Notes under the pieces: model-generated
Told to the model about the DNA's origin: nothing
Databases searched by the model: none
The model's input: only the letters and a program-made list of their open reading frames with translations
Assembly: GCA_007922195.1 (NCBI GenBank)
Contig: ML681989.1
Location: 51,333,192 to 51,397,191, forward strand
DNA: 64,000 nt
Direction: 5' to 3'
Source of the DNA: Podocnemis expansa
Lineage: Eukaryota > Chordata > Testudines > Podocnemididae
In this document: piece after piece, positions 14,598 through 28,359 of the stretch
How positions within the stretch are numbered: position 1 is the stretch's first letter
Layout: every line of letters starts with the position of its first letter
Position numbers and translations under genes: made by a program

Positions 14598-14935
14598 AAA
14601 TGGCAGGGCTGGATTAAGCCTTCTGGGACCCCAGGGCTGCCCACTTTTGTGCTCCCACACTGCAGCAGTGCACAGCCTGGGGGCAGGTTGGCACTCCGGT
14701 GCACTGGCACTGGAGCCTGAACCCGCAGATTGGCCAGCCTTGGGGCCAGGGTGGGTTGGGCCTATGCTGGAGGAGACCCTGACTAGTGTGTGTGTGGGGG
14801 GCTGCATATCTGCCAGCTGTGGGGAACGGGTGGTGCTGGTGCCCAGCAGACCCCACGTGACACGGACTTTGGGCCAGGCACCTGATTTATTTATGCAACG
14901 CTTGAGGTGGCAGGTCCTAGGCCCATAGGAAGACT
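14598..14935. repeat. GC-rich repeat of the GGCAGGGCTGG type
   Basis: Starts GGCAGGGCTGGATTAAGCC and continues with a block rich in GGGCTGCCCAC and GGCC, in sharp contrast to the AT-rich surroundings. The start matches the reverse complement of the right ends near 29494 (TAGCCCTGCC) and 63013 (GAGCCCTGCC). The right end is not clear. It is probably a non-autonomous DNA element. The 121-aa frame inside has no recognisable domain. Confidence 0.4.
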
Positions 14936-16821
14936 ACGGGCAAAACCAGACTCTGAAATCATCTCTCTTGGATCCCAGCATGTTAAGGGGAAACAGATAG
15001 TCTTGAAGGGTATGAAAGTGAGACAAGACACAATCACTGTGGGGAGTTGTCTGCTTCTTGGTAGTTGAGAAGGAAAAAAGTCTCTCTTCCTTGCTCACAG
15101 GAGGAAAAAAAGAAGGGAAGGGAAACCATCTCTCTCAGCTAGCAGAAGGAATCTTGCTCTTTTCCTTCCAGCAGCTGTGGAAGGGAAGATGGTTTGGTAA
15201 CAGAGAGTGCAAGTGGAGATTTACCAACCCAGCAGGTGCTGGGTGGGGTATGGTGAAGTGTAGGGGAGAGATGGTTCTTCTTGCTAGCAACCAGAAAAGA
15301 TGATGGTGGAAGACTTCCTCTGCTGTCATTTGTATCATGTATGCAGCAGGCTATGAGGCAGCATGGCCACAATAAGACCTGTGTATTTGCTGCATCTGAA
15401 CTTTGGTTTTTGAAAAACTGAGAGGTGGTGACCCTTTTATCAGCAGATGAGGAAGTGTGCACAACAACTAGCTGTGAAGATCATGCTATTCTGCTCTATT
15501 ATTACCTCAGTTTACTCAAATTACTTTCCTGACTGCACACTCACATCTGTCTTTGAACAACTCCTAGTAATTTCCCCAACCAGTCAGATTTCTGCATTGT
15601 ATACTTTATTGCCATCATGTATTGGTTGTATAGGACGTTTTTGTGAAGCTCTATCGGCTCTGTAGGGGAAATACTGAAAACCCAAACTGGAATCACCAGA
15701 GGTAAAAGCTTTCAGGTACAGAATGTGCTGCAGAGCTCTGAGGCGTGTGTCGGTGGAAAGAACTGCTGTGTTGGCGTTTTATGGTATGGGCAGCTGCTCC
15801 CACACTGGAGTGCTCTGTCCATTTCCCTGCAGGATGAATGCTCCTCTCTTCTCTCTGACTGTTGGGAGGCTGAGTAATGTTCCTGACAGAGCTGGTGGTC
15901 ACTCCCCTTTGTGGGCCCATCTTCTCCCTCTCTGCAGGGGTAGGCACAGGCACTTTTGTGAGGGACCTTGCCTGTGGGATAAATTATCTGTCCAGATTTG
16001 GGTCTGCGATACTGATGCTTGCTGGGGCCAGGAACAAACAGCTCCATTCTCCTTCATGGGGTTCCAGAGAAGTGTAAATGTGATGGGATAAGAGTAACTT
16101 GATAGACTGATGTCCAGGCCTCTCAGACTGCTGTGGGAAGTGGAAGAAGGAATAGATTTGAATGGACACAAACATATGGCGTCCTTCAAACGTCTCATTG
16201 GGTTAAATTGTGAGGGCTGCTCAGAAGGTATTGCCTGGGTTGTTAAGTCTGCCAATCTGGTCTCAAAGGCATGATGGAATAAAAAGGAGTTAGGAAAACA
16301 GGAAAAAAACCTGTAAGGACAATGTAAGTATGACTTCATTTAATACATATTGTGAGTAAAATATCTGCTCATTTGATTTTTAGTATTAATGTGAGCAATC
16401 TTTTTCAGCCATCATATATTAAACCAACACTACTGATTTTTGTTTGGCAATAGACATCACAGTTCTCTATTTACCATTTGCCCTAAGAATTAAGTAGCTC
16501 TGTTTTTACTGATTTTGGCCATTTTGACCAAGTGTCCCACTTCTTTGTATGATCTCTCTCCACCCACCCTTCTCCAAGTCCTTTTTTTTTGGCATTAAGC
16601 TATTTTTTTTTTTTTTTTTGGTGTAGACACAATGAAAAGCAAATAATTCTTGATTGGATTAATACAGATTTCTAAAGAAAAATGTTAGCTGAGAAATTAT
16701 ACAAGTTTCAAAATTTTGCTGTGTGCAAACACACCAAATGTAAAATCTAAGCAAATAGTCACGTTTGGCCAAGGACAACACTCATTTTTATATCCCAACT
16801 GACAAGTCACAGGTTATATGA

Positions 16822-17270
16822 GAGGCATGGCCAAACTGTGACTCAGGAGCCACATCTGGCTCTTGAATGAAAAACTGTGGCTCCTGGAAGAACATCAGCA
16901 AATCAATTTGGGAAAGCAGCCCCAGCCTAGGAGTTCAAGAAGGGTTTGGGAATGGTGGAGAGAAGTGCGGCATGGTCAGGATTTTAAAAAAACCTCACCA
17001 CTAAGCCTGCAGTCTTTTACACCGAGCAGCAGCTAAGTTTTTACTGTATAGGCCTAATTTTCATGGCAACCTTAAGTAATTATTAGAATCTGACATTAGT
17101 AGGATCAATGTTTGTCTTCTTTTTACGATAAAATTAAAATGTGCAATGAATTTTAAACTTAGTAATTCTGGAGTAGCTAAAAGTATATGGCTAGATGCCT
17201 CAGTGCGGCTCTTGAAGGTTTAATAATCAACTTATGTGGCTCTTGAGTTCCATAAGTTTGGCTACCCCTG
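16822..17270. mobile_element. Non-autonomous hAT element, 449 bp, perfect 8-bp target duplication
   Basis: Left end GAGGCATGGCCAAAC and right end GTTTGGCTACCCCTG are imperfect inverted repeats (11 of 15 positions). The direct repeat TTATATGA is identical at 16814-16821 and 17271-17278. Sub-terminal copies of TGGCTCTTGA (left about 16858, right about 17238) support a single element. It is non-coding. Confidence 0.82.
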
Positions 17271-17405
17271 TTATATGATGAGGTTGAATAATGCAAACGT
17301 TCCTTGCAGACAGTCTGGAAAATGATAAATTTATGCAGTTTAACCAAAAGCAAAAATATTTTCACTGATAGTCAAATTTAGGAACCAGACTATAGCACCA
17401 GCTCA

Positions 17406-17561
<156 letters not shown>

Positions 17562-19891
17562 TCAAAACAAAACAGAATACTATACTTGTGTGCTACTTTC
17601 TGAATGCTCATCATATTTGAACTCAACAGTCTATATAAAATAACATGGTTAATGTAGCTATGTTAAATTACAAACTTCACCGTGTTTTATGTACAAGTTT
17701 AGCAAACTTTTTTTTAAATCACTTCCTGAGCTGAACACAGTGCCATCCATCCAAAATGTACAGGATATCATGGGAAAGTTTAGAGATGTTGTGGGATTTT
17801 GTGTGCTTCCCATGCATTTTCAATAAGAGACTTTGGGAACCACAACACTTATGCAAATTTTTCTATGAACTTTGAATAGGTGGCACTGTAACTCATTACA
17901 CATGCTCTTAAAAATTTAAATGAATCTAGATTTCTCATTTTTTCCACCAAATCATACGTCAAATAGTTAAAACATTACACAAACATAAACTAAAGTTCAC
18001 CGCACAGGAGAATGCAGAAAAGCTTTTCAAAGGAACTGATATAGCAACCTAAGTCTTGGAAAAAGAGAAAAATTATTCCTTCCAGGAAGGAATGTTCACA
18101 CAAAGGGTTATCTTCTCTTTACCAGGGCTTTCTATAAAAAGCATCAATATCAGTATGTTTAAAGATGAAATCAGAGACCTTCATTTCTTATCTATTTTTG
18201 AAAATATTTCTGCATATTACATTTTTTAAAAAAGTCTCAAGTAAATGAAGTTCAAAGATTAGAGTTGTTCACCTATATTCAGCCCACCCAAAATGTGTCT
18301 AGTTTAAGGGAATAATCATATATTTCAGAAATGAATGAATGAATTAATTTCTTCAATCAAAAGCATTCATTATATCATATTTGCTGTAAACACAGGCACA
18401 TGGATCTTTTCTGATCAAGAGCTAACTCTCAGTTCTATCAGATTACTTGCACGGAATGGGTCTCTGTAAATAGAAACTATCCAGAATACTTTAACTCAAT
18501 CATTAATGAAAGTGCCTTCTTATAAACAAAGAAAAGTGTTTTACATTCACAAATGTACAAAATACTTGGAGTCATGGCATTAGGGTTTTACTGGCATGTG
18601 TTCTGGATGCCAACTAAGCATCCATAGAACAGTTACATGCACAAACCTATCATGTATTCAAGGAGGAAGCAACCCTATATTCAGTTGCCTAAGAAAGGAT
18701 TTGGGCGGCTTTTCTAAACAAACAAAACAAAACAAACCACCATCAAAACCCCCTCCTGCTCCATTCTCACACCTCTTGTTTTCAGCAGGTCTGAGATATC
18801 TGACAAGGTGAATCCCTTTGGGCTACACAAATCCATTTTCTTTATTCTAAAATTCCATTTAGTTATAAAGTGCTAGAAATTGCCATTCTCTTTCTCTCAT
18901 TGTGTTCCTCAAGAAAATTCTGGGAGCCTGAACATTCAAGCTCTGTGCTCACACCACTGCCAAAGCAACAAGAATAGCGTGACCCATAAACTTCACAGGG
19001 AACAAGGAGGCTGCTGGAGGAGCGGTAGTCTGGGGAGCACATGGGTGTGGGAGGGGGAAAAGAGGAGAGAATGGGGGAGGAAGAGGAGATTGGAAGAGAA
19101 GAATAAATGAATTAGGCTGGGTCTGACTCCCTCATACTCAGCATATTTATTTCCTGCTGCTAGGTGTTAGTCTTGTGGCTTGAACAGAAAGCAGTTTGTG
19201 CTGCAGTGCTGAAGTTTCAGGGTTGTGAATCTGATGTTGATTCATGAATTGGGGAGTTGTTACAGTTGTGCATAAAAAACCACGCTTACATGTTTTTCTT
19301 AACCCTTTACCCAACTCCAGAATGAGGAAGTTACACAAGTTAAAGAATGCTATTTAGGCTACAAAATCATTGTGTGCACCCATTTTGACAGAGTCTTTAA
19401 CCATCTGATCACATGCCTTTTTTTAAATTTTAAATGCCCTCTACCTCATTCAGTGCACAGAATTGTTAAACAGGTTAACAGAATTAAGGCTGCACAGATT
19501 AGAAACCACATATATTTGTCATATCATAACTATCTAATTCTCGTCTTTGCAGTTTAAATAACATTCTTTGAACATGGTTTGTGTAATTCCTTATGGTTCA
19601 CATACTTTAAAGAAAGTATATATGAGAAAGATTTTAAGAGTGTTAAAAATACCTGTGTGCTATTTTGCCCATACTTTTCTATTTCTCAAATTTTGTTCCT
19701 AATACCATGAGTTTGCTGTACAGACATAATATTCTATAATCTGAGGTTTTCCAAGTCTAAAAACAAGTACCATATACTCCACTAGAAAGCTAGAAATATT
19801 CCCTTTACTGTTTCTCCTTAAGAGAGCATGCATTATCAGAATTTAAACCATTCACTCATGCAGTGGACTGAACATTGCCTGTCTTAGGCCT

Positions 19892-20079
19892 CATAGTTTC
19901 TTTGCCTGTGGTACGTGTATTCCTGGGGGTATGTCAGACACAGGCTGGGGGTACTCATGGCAGCTACATGCTTCCCCCAGTCCCAGCTTCCAGCTGGGAG
20001 GCAATTGAACATTGGGGGTACTTATTAAACTTCCCAGAAGGTAGGAGGCACTTGCTACTTAGAAGGTTGAGAAAGACTC
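19892..20079. mobile_element. hAT-type MITE, ~188 bp, decayed
   Basis: Left end CATAGTTTCTTTGCCTGTGG and right end AGGTTGAGAAAGACTC are imperfect inverted repeats. The interior has GGGGGTA motifs on both sides (CTGGGGGTATG and ATTGGGGGTACT). The expected 8-bp duplication is poor (TTAGGCCT against TAGTTTGT, 5 of 8), consistent with age. Confidence 0.5.
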
Positions 20080-20404
20080 TAGTTTGTAAAATTTTGAGAG
20101 GCAAGAGGGGAAATTGCATCTCTGGGAAGAAAGGATAAAGTTCCTTCTGGTTAGCTGTTTAGAACAACTGTTTGAAGCTACTCAGAGGCCTGTAATATTA
20201 GCTTTAAAATAAATTATTGGGTAAAGTGCAGAGGGAACAATTAAAGATGCATGATAAATTTGATTTATGACATGGATATCACTATTATAAATGTTTATAC
20301 AAATGTTCACACATTCATACTGAATAAGACTATATCTATATCTATATCCTATATCTATGCTGGGGAGTCAGGAGAAGGAATACTTATTAGATATGTCTCA
20401 CAAT

Positions 20405-21010
20405 TATAGAATCATAAACTATAAGATCAGAAGGAACTGCTATGATCATTTTGTTTGACCACCTGAAAAATGCAGGCTACAGAACTTCTCCCATCCACTC
20501 CTCTAATAGACCCCAACCTATGGCAGAGTTATTGAAGTCCATGAATAATGATTTAAAGACCTCAAGGTACAGAGAATACACCAGCAAGTGACCCATGCAC
20601 CATGCTGCAGAGGAAGGTGAAAAACAGCCAGGGCCTCTGCCAATCTGCACTGGGGAGAAAATTCCTTACCGACCCCAAATATAGCAATCAACTAAATCCT
20701 GAAAATGTGGGCAAGATTCACTCGCCAGACATCCAGAAAGAATTGTCTGTAATAACTCACAACCTGCATAATACCATCACAAGACATTGGGCAAATTTAT
20801 TGCTAGTAGTCAAAGAGCAATCAATTGCCAAATTAGGCTGTCCCATAGTACCACACACTCCATAAACTTAATGAGTTCAATCATGAAATTAGCGAGGTGT
20901 CTTGTCTGCACTACTCCCCTTACAAGGCTGTTACAGAAATACACTTCTCTGTTGGTCAGAAACCTTCATCTTAGGGCTAATCTTTCACTGACGGTGATGA
21001 ATTTGTCACC
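20405..21010 (-). mobile_element. CR1-type LINE, 3' UTR and end of ORF2 (decayed)
   Basis: The reverse complement matches, block by block, the 3' UTR of the plus-strand LINE at 28790-29222: ACAGCCTA near the start, TTTGACTACT, TTGCCCACAT, then a GGGTCGGTAAGGAATTTTC-like run and the CCTTCTGATCTTATAG-like end. Sequence up to about 21010 resembles the coding end. It may belong with the RT fragment at 21870-22560 as one split copy. No frame is open. Confidence 0.75.
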
Positions 21011-21432
21011 ATCAGATCAATCTTTCCAAATGACTGTTTGGGTCTGTGAAGACCCGCTCAGCTGATCAAGAAGTTGATTGCTGAAGACCACCACAGCAAT
21101 TGGAGTAGTGTTGAGTCAAAGGGAGGGTATTTCCCTTCAACTCAGTGGGCTGAAGACACCATGGTAAGTAGGTGGTAAGCAATGGAAGGGAGACACACAA
21201 GGTAATTTAAGTACTTGGTGTATCTTCCTTTGACTGCTGCCAAAATCCCACTATGGCACAGTTCTGCCCTAAGTTAAAGTCCAAACTTTATTGGTGTCTC
21301 CTGTCCCCACTGCTCACATTTCTTTCTGAAATGTATGGCACTGTGGGTAGTAGGCGCAGGGACATGTGGGGAGGCGGTTGTCCTCCATTTACTTCTCCTT
21401 CCCTCTTTTGTAAAGAAAAAAACCAGAAAAAT

Positions 21433-21535
21433 CATCCTTAAGTATCTGACAAAGTGGGATTTTCTCCCATGGAAGCTCATGCGATGAAAAAAATTGTTGG
21501 TCTTTAACAGCACCACAGATCTCTTTGTTTGCTTT
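21433..21535 (+). repeat. Short Penelope-tail copy
   Basis: Matches the Penelope tail: CTGACAAAGTGGGATTTTCT, GCTCATGCG, then TTGGTCTTTAACAGCACCAC and CTTTGTTTGC. The core is damaged (CTGACAA, and GGAA for GAAA). It lies between two minus-strand LINE fragments and may have interrupted a single LINE copy. Confidence 0.65.
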
Positions 21536-21869
21536 CCTTGCTGTTTCTCTGCTGCAGACAGGACAGAGGCACAGTGCTTCATGCAGAGAGAGGAATTAAC
21601 TGAAAACTTTCAAGGGCTGCAGACAGGAGAGGGGACAGGAAAAAGACAGGAGAAATCAGAAAAGCTGCTCTCTGGCTACATGGATTTAGATTGGAACTGC
21701 AGATTTCGACAGCAGTGCTACGCCACTGCAGGGGCTGTGTTAGCAGGCCAAATTACAGCTCTTTTTTTTTTTTTTTTTAAATTTACTGATATGACAGTGG
21801 GGAGACAAGCTGCAGAAAATCAAAGTAAGCAGCATTACGTCTAACTTCACTGACAGTGTAGACCAGGGC

Positions 21870-22560
21870 TCAGTCACTTCCAGCTGACGTGGCCCCAGCT
21901 TATAGCAGAAGTTCTTGTTATTAGTGCCTAAGTGCATGACCTTGAACTTTCCACTATTAAATTTCATCCTATTTCTATTATTCTAGTTTACGAGTTCATC
22001 CAGATATGTGGTATATCCTGTTTTTTCTCTGCATTAGCAATACCTCCCATCTTCATGCCATACACAAAATTTATTATCACACTCCCACTTTTTGTGCCAA
22101 GGTCAGAAATCTGGCATTCACCTTTCAGTATGACCAGCTGTAGTCTCCCCCTTTAACAAGTTTCTTATCCACCTTCCATTTTTCATATCAATCCCCATCT
22201 TTTCCAATTTAACTAATAATTCCCCATGTGGAACTGTATCAAATGCCTTACTGAAATCTGGGTAAATCTGGGAAAATCAGATTCACTGTACTTGCTTTGT
22301 CTAAAAAAATCCATTACCTTCTAAAGGGGGGGAAAAAAGGATATCAGGGTGATCTGGCATGACCTACTACTACCTTTTGTAAAATCATGTTGTATTTTGT
22401 CCCAAGTACTGTTATCCTTAATGCCATAACTACTTTTTCCTTCAAAACTTTTTCCAACACCTTGCATGGTAAGGTCAAACTAACAGGCCTGTAATTACTC
22501 AGATCACTTTTTTCCCCAGTTATTTGAAAGCTGAATGGGTTGATGAAGTACTCATCCAAA
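21870..22560 (-). pseudogene. CR1-type LINE reverse transcriptase fragment
   Basis: Minus-strand frames carry SDLSNYRPVSLTLPCKVLEK (an early RT block, near 22510-22450) and further on MKFNSGKFKVMHLGTNNKNF and YKLGPRQLEV (after the catalytic box, near 21967-21880). Between them a diverged stretch corresponds to the KAFDTVPHG region. The blocks sit in different frames with stops, and the catalytic FADD box is not visible. It was never a host gene. Confidence 0.75.
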
Positions 22561-23259
22561 TCATCTACATAGTATCAAAGGTGTAGGTTTTACCTATCCT
22601 CACTGGAACATGTTAGCTATCTAATGAAGTCAGGAAGAGAAGGGAAGAGGAGGAGGGGATGTGCTTGCAAGGGTACTAAAAAACACAGCAGAACGTTAAA
22701 ATGAATCAAAATTGCATTAACTCTTTAGTAGCACCCTTGATGTGTAACATCCTTCTTAATTCAGGCCTTACAGGCAGCTACCAGCTGAGGATTCCTTCTT
22801 CTGGCATCAAGTTGTTAGTCTAAGTGGTGAGAGGTCCAGAAGCAAGCATGGCTACACAAAACCTATGCCCATACCTGGCTTTCCGTGAATCCCTGAGGTT
22901 AGATTCATTTGGGGTTTCAGGAGATGGAGCCTTTAGCTGCTCCATGGGTGGAGAGGAAGAAGTGGTGTTAGGAACTGGAACAATCTCTGCAAATCTTCCC
23001 AAAAGGATCCTTCTGGATATACTGTCCTCAGAGCCCACCTTCCATTGGAGGGGCTGGTCTGTGCCTCTAACAATCATATTACCTTTCCCCTACTTTACAA
23101 AATCAGTGTAACATGTTTTCCCAAAAATGTCATGCATTAGTGATCTTTCTAAAGTTTTTGGAAACAGCATGCAAAACAGACAATACCCAGAATAAAGTAT
23201 TCCCAAAATACAAAAAGAACCAGCACATGAAATTGCAAGTCCAGTAGTAAGCATTTTTA

Positions 23260-24620
23260 ACAAATCTGTTTAATCAGGGGTGGTAACATATGAATGGAAA
23301 ACAGCAAATGTAGTTTCTATATTTAAGAAATGGAAAAATGATCTGGGAAATTACAGAGCTTTTACTCTGTCTCAGTAGTATGCAAAGTTTTAGAACTAAT
23401 TTTGAAGGAAAAAATAACTAAGGACATGGAGGTAAATACAAAATGGAATAAAATTCTACACACGTTTATCTACTGTAGATTGTGCCAGATTAACCTGACA
23501 TTTTTCTTTAATCATGCAAATGATTCAATAAATAAGGCAAATGTCATAGGTCTAAGACCTGGACTTCAGCGAAGCACCTGATATGCACTACATGAGAAAT
23601 TATTAGTCACAATGGAGAATATGGGGATTAGTACAAAAACTGTGACGTTTGGTAGGGAACTGGTCAAAAGGATGAACAGTGTTAAAACAGGAACCACTGG
23701 GATGGAGGGAGGTTACTAGCAGAGCTTGTTAGGGACAGGTCTTAAAACTGCTCTTATTTAGTATGCTCATTAGTGATTTTGACAGAAAAATATGAGTGTG
23801 CTAATACAATTTGCTGATGACTCAAAACTGGGGGGGGGCATTGTCAACCTGGATGAGGATCAGAGTAACATAAAGGAAAAACTGCATGACCTTGAGGACT
23901 AGTGTAATAGAATAGGATGACATTTAGTAGTACGAAGTGAAAGGTCATGCATTTAAGGACTAGCAACGAGAACTTCTGTAAGATGAAGGGGCTTAGTAGA
24001 TGGAAACAGCAGCAGAGGAGAAAGACCTGGTGTACTAGTTAATCATAAGACGAGCATGAATCATCAATGAGGATGACTGAAAAAACACAAATGCTAGGAT
24101 GTATCAAAGGAGATATTTCCACTAGAGATAAGGAAGTATTAATATTGTACAAGATACCAGCGAGTTGTTATCTGGAATAATGTGGCCGAGTCTGGCCATG
24201 CATGTTCAAAAAGATGAATTCAGACTAGAACAGAGGCAAAGAAGGGCTACTACCATGATCAGGGGAATGGATGACCTCTCTTAAGAAAGGATGTGAAAGA
24301 GATTGACTTATTTAGACAAGCAAAATGAAAGCTGAGAGAGGATATGATTACTCTCAATGAACACAACAGGGGTGTGTGCGTAAACATTGGAGTTGGGGGG
24401 GGGAGAAAAGCTATTTACACTAAAGAACAATGCTGGTGCAAGAATAAAGGGGTACAAACTGGCTAGGAATAAATATAGTGTGGAAATTAGAAAACAGTTT
24501 CTAGTCATCAGAGGAGTGAAGTTCCAGATCAATCTTTCAATAGGAGTCATGGGGTAAGAAACATAAATGGTTTTAAAATGGAGCTTAGTAAGTTTATAAA
24601 AGAGATCACATGACCTGATT
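23260..24620 (+). pseudogene. CR1-type LINE, long decayed ORF2 copy
   Basis: About 1.36 kb of plus-strand LINE. Recognisable blocks, in order, are the NDLGNYRAF-like RT start (about 23340), the dispersed DFSEAPD region (about 23570), a FADDSKLGG-like catalytic region coded near 23810-23840 (TTTGCTGATGACTCAAAACT), a KCKVMHL-like block (about 23945), and the final third near 24200-24560. Many indels and stops. It appears to be the same family as 28360-29222 and ends before the 3' UTR. Confidence 0.8.
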
Positions 24621-25409
24621 GTTAGTGGTAACAGTGACCTGGAGTCAGTGACCCAGGCAGTCCCTTCAAGTCTATATTCTTAGTTATACTCCTTAAACAT
24701 TTGCACAACTGTATATATTATTTTGTGTGTAGGACAACCTGGTAAGACCTGGCCGTTTTTCCAATTTTATTTAAATATACACATTAGCACATGCATAACA
24801 ATATACTTGTAACAGCATAAGCCAACCATCTGTCACCCAACTTCAGCTGTCCTTATACTTTTTAAATTTATTCCCAGTGAAGATTAAAATAATGATGAGA
24901 GATTTATGCAAGAGATCAGTTGAGGATGTGTTCCTGTTTTAGGTGTGTTGAAAGATTTGATCATAAAGCCATAGCTAAATTATGAGCATATAACAACGAT
25001 GCACATCTTTTCACATATGTAACATCTGAGCTGTAGAATGTGGTAAGGGTGTGAAAGCTTTACAAATACACACCTAAACCATAGGCACAGTAGCAGGCCT
25101 GCAACAAAGCTATTATTTCATCTATCTTGTCGTCTGGAACAGACCTGCATGTAACACTTCCATGATATTTGCATAGGCTGTTGAATGAAGTGGATCAGCA
25201 TGTATGTATGACTTCATGGTTCCCCTGATGGCCCAACCTTTCCATGACCTCCATGACTACAACAGGCTGGCAAATATGGGCTGATGGTGGTACTCTTCCA
25301 TGGGACGTATTATGCTAGGATGCAGCTAGCTTAGTGCTTTTTTCACCCTTGATGTGCAGAACAATTTAGATACTCATTACTGCATTTCATGGTTATAGGA
25401 TTTATAAAT

Positions 25410-25457
25410 ATAATATATAAAAATTAAAACTCTATAATATATAAAAATTAAAACTCT
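25410..25457. repeat. Perfect 24-bp tandem duplication
   Basis: Two identical 24-bp units, 25410-25433 and 25434-25457, each starting ATAATATATAAAAATTAAAA. Purely AT-rich and probably a recent slippage or local duplication. Confidence 0.9.
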
Positions 25458-25554
25458 AATAGTTTAAACATAATGTGAGCATCAATTCATTTTTATTTCT
25501 TAATTTTTAAAATATCACATTTTCTTTATATATGCTCTTTCCTATTACATATTA

Positions 25555-25575
25555 GCACACACACACATACACACT
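25555..25575. repeat. (CA)n microsatellite
   Basis: Short imperfect CA run with one CATA interruption. Confidence 0.85.
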
Positions 25576-27939
25576 TCTCTTTCAACTGTTACTTTAAGGC
25601 TACAAAAAAAAGAAGCAGGCTGGTTCTGAAGGTGGTCTCTCAGTTTTCATGTGGCAATACACACACAGGCATTTGGAGGGTAGAATCAAGTCCTTCATTT
25701 GTTTCAGCTCCCCGACTTCCAACTCTAATAGACAGAGTGCTAGACTTGGACAGGAGTTTGTTGCATTTATGTAATGACTTGTGGTCAGAAAAACACATTA
25801 AGCCCTACCAACAAAAATTTCTCCAAACTGGTCACAGAAACGGGTGAAAAGCTTTCAACCAGAATAGACCACGAGTCTGCAGGAGACAACAAGGCTGATA
25901 ATATGCACTAAAGTGGCAGGAGCTGGAATGTATTAAAGTAGTGTCCCATCCACGCAGGAAATTATTTTCTGAGACACTTCCCCAATACTGTATGAAGGAA
26001 TGAGTAGATTTTTATGCCCTTCCTATGCAGAAGTAACCAGAACGAGGTATTGCAGTAGGCATGGACTCATTAAGTGTAGTTTTTCAGTCTAGAACCTGGA
26101 AATTACAATGTCTGACCTGGAGAAGGTTTCCTTAGACTTGAAGCAATAGCAGCCATGATGATGAAGGAAAATAAATATCTATTCACAAGAACAGAAGTTG
26201 TCTTAAGAAATATTGTATTGAGTAACCCAAAAGGAATTCAGTTAGAGATAGGCAAAATGTGTGCAGTATGGCTAACCCCAAGCTCTACAAAATAATGAGT
26301 TGTTTGAAAATACATATATTTGGAGTTCTTTTTATCTGTTTTTTGGTGTCTGGGCTTCAGGATACCCTTCAGTGACATCACCAAGCTATTCTCTGCAACC
26401 ATGAGGGCTAGGCACTCCCTCCCCTTTTTCTTTGGCTTTTTAAAATGGAACAGGACAATGGAAATTCTCTCAATCATTTTTCTCTAGGAGCTGGGAATTT
26501 AAGAAAACCCGCAAATAGTGTGAGACCCATAAGAGCTGACAACACTGCATGTGATACAATGACTTAACTGAGTGAAGCAAGATCCCACAACAAGAGGCAT
26601 TACCACAAGACCGTCCAAATTAAAGAACCAATCTTCTCATCTCGAATTTGTCCAGTTATAGATACCAGAAGGGTAATTTAGAAATATGAAATGAGAAAAA
26701 ATGTTCTAACATAACAGAACTGGGGTAGACAGTTCTCATGGCCAGTTTCAGACATTGTCATTTCTAGAACTAGAAGATTGAATTTTGAAGTTGTAATCTG
26801 GGAATTCAGGGTTTTTTCCCCCCTTGTGACATTATATATCAGATAAAGTTGCTGAAACATCTGACTGTTTGAGTACAACTTACAGATACTGGCTAAATTC
26901 TAGTCTCTGTTATATCTGAGTAACTCAGTGGAATTACTTTGCAGTTACACAGGCAAAACTAAGAGCATAATTTAACCTTATATCCATAAAAATTAATTAT
27001 GTTTGTCCTTTGATCCAGAGTAGGCACAGTGGCCCACTAAATCTGTGCATGCTCCAATAAGGTAATATATATTAACTACAGACAAAAACTAGTTCTTTTA
27101 AAAATTATACGCAGCTACATACTAAAATTGAGATAGTAGTACACAATATGTAATACCTTGAGGACTGTTTTATTCACAGTCTAGAGTTTGGACAATGAGG
27201 CTTCTGCCAACTAACAAGAATAATTTTAATAAAGGATCTGTAAACACCTCAAATCAAATCCATCCTTCAGGACACAAATATCCTTGTGGAAAAAACATAA
27301 GCGGAAAAGAGCCATGAGAAGGTCATCAACTGGAGAACTTCTCAGCAAAACCATTTCTCTAGGCAGCATTTAAATTAAGTAACCAAAATGGAGAACTGAA
27401 CATTTTCTTTTAAAATTATTAGGATACTGTAATTACTTCCACATAAACAACTTGTTTTCTCATGTTTTTCTAGGTTCAAGCTAGTTACTAGCTTACTAAT
27501 GTCTACAAGTTGCTAGAACTTTAACAAATGTGTTAGGATTACAATACTAAAAGAATTTTGATTTCATTCCTAGAAGCAAGATTTTTTTATAATATTCCTT
27601 TACAACTGTCTTTCTCTTTCTCAGAGGGTCCACCCAGGATAAATAATGAGAAATCTCTTTAAGCTGTACGTGGATCACATTCTGGAATCAATACCACATT
27701 TCTGAAACATTTTAACTGACTTACAAAGAATCTTCCATGACCACCTTCCTGATGCCAGAAACCTGAGACAAGGTGGCGCTATGGAAAAATGCTCATCTAA
27801 TCTATGTAGGGAAAAGTATGAAAAGAATGATTCCACTTTCTTTGGTTGGAGAATAACTCAGTGTAAAAGCAGTAAAATACATCTAAAGGCACCTCTTATG
27901 CATACAGGAGGGACTGATGAAAACTCTTCCAACCCATGA

Positions 27940-28350
27940 ACAACAGATGTGGGTCAAGGCTTGGGGCTGCCCACCCTTGTGTGTCCCCCATTACCACTCT
28001 GTGCTGGGGGTAGGGTCAGTGCTGTCTTAGTCTCATTATACAAGGTGCTGGTGACAAGGCCATACTGTCACAGTGGCTTTAGGGGCTTAAATCCCAGGCT
28101 GTGTCTGAAAGGGAGCCCTGGACTACAGCCCCTAAAACCCCAGCAATAACCTGCCCCGTCTGGCCCAGCACCAGCAGGACAGGAGTGCTGAGAGTGCTCC
28201 TGCCCTGCCGGTGCTGAGTCGGGGAGCAGGGGGAGGCAGGGCCTTGGAGCCAGAGGTTGGACTGGCTCTGCACTCTGCCCCATGTGGGGTGTGGGGCATG
28301 GTGTGGGGGCAGCCCAGGGCCCTTGGGCCAGTTAACCTGACCCTGGCTTG
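27940..28350. repeat. GC-rich repeat, left part
   Basis: GC-rich block containing GGCTTGGGGCTGCCCACC near its start and an internal inverted pair GGCTTTAGGGGCTT (about 28075) and CAGCCCCTAAAACCCC (about 28126). It stops at the start of the LINE at 28360 and appears to resume after it at 29223-29494, suggesting that the LINE inserted into it. Confidence 0.4.
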
Positions 28351-28359
28351 TGAGCCCTC

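Noticed and set aside
15693..16339. Cluster of overlapping 60-146-codon frames on both strands
   Set aside because: Mutual shadows in a moderately GC-rich intron patch. No domain, splice pattern or codon signal.
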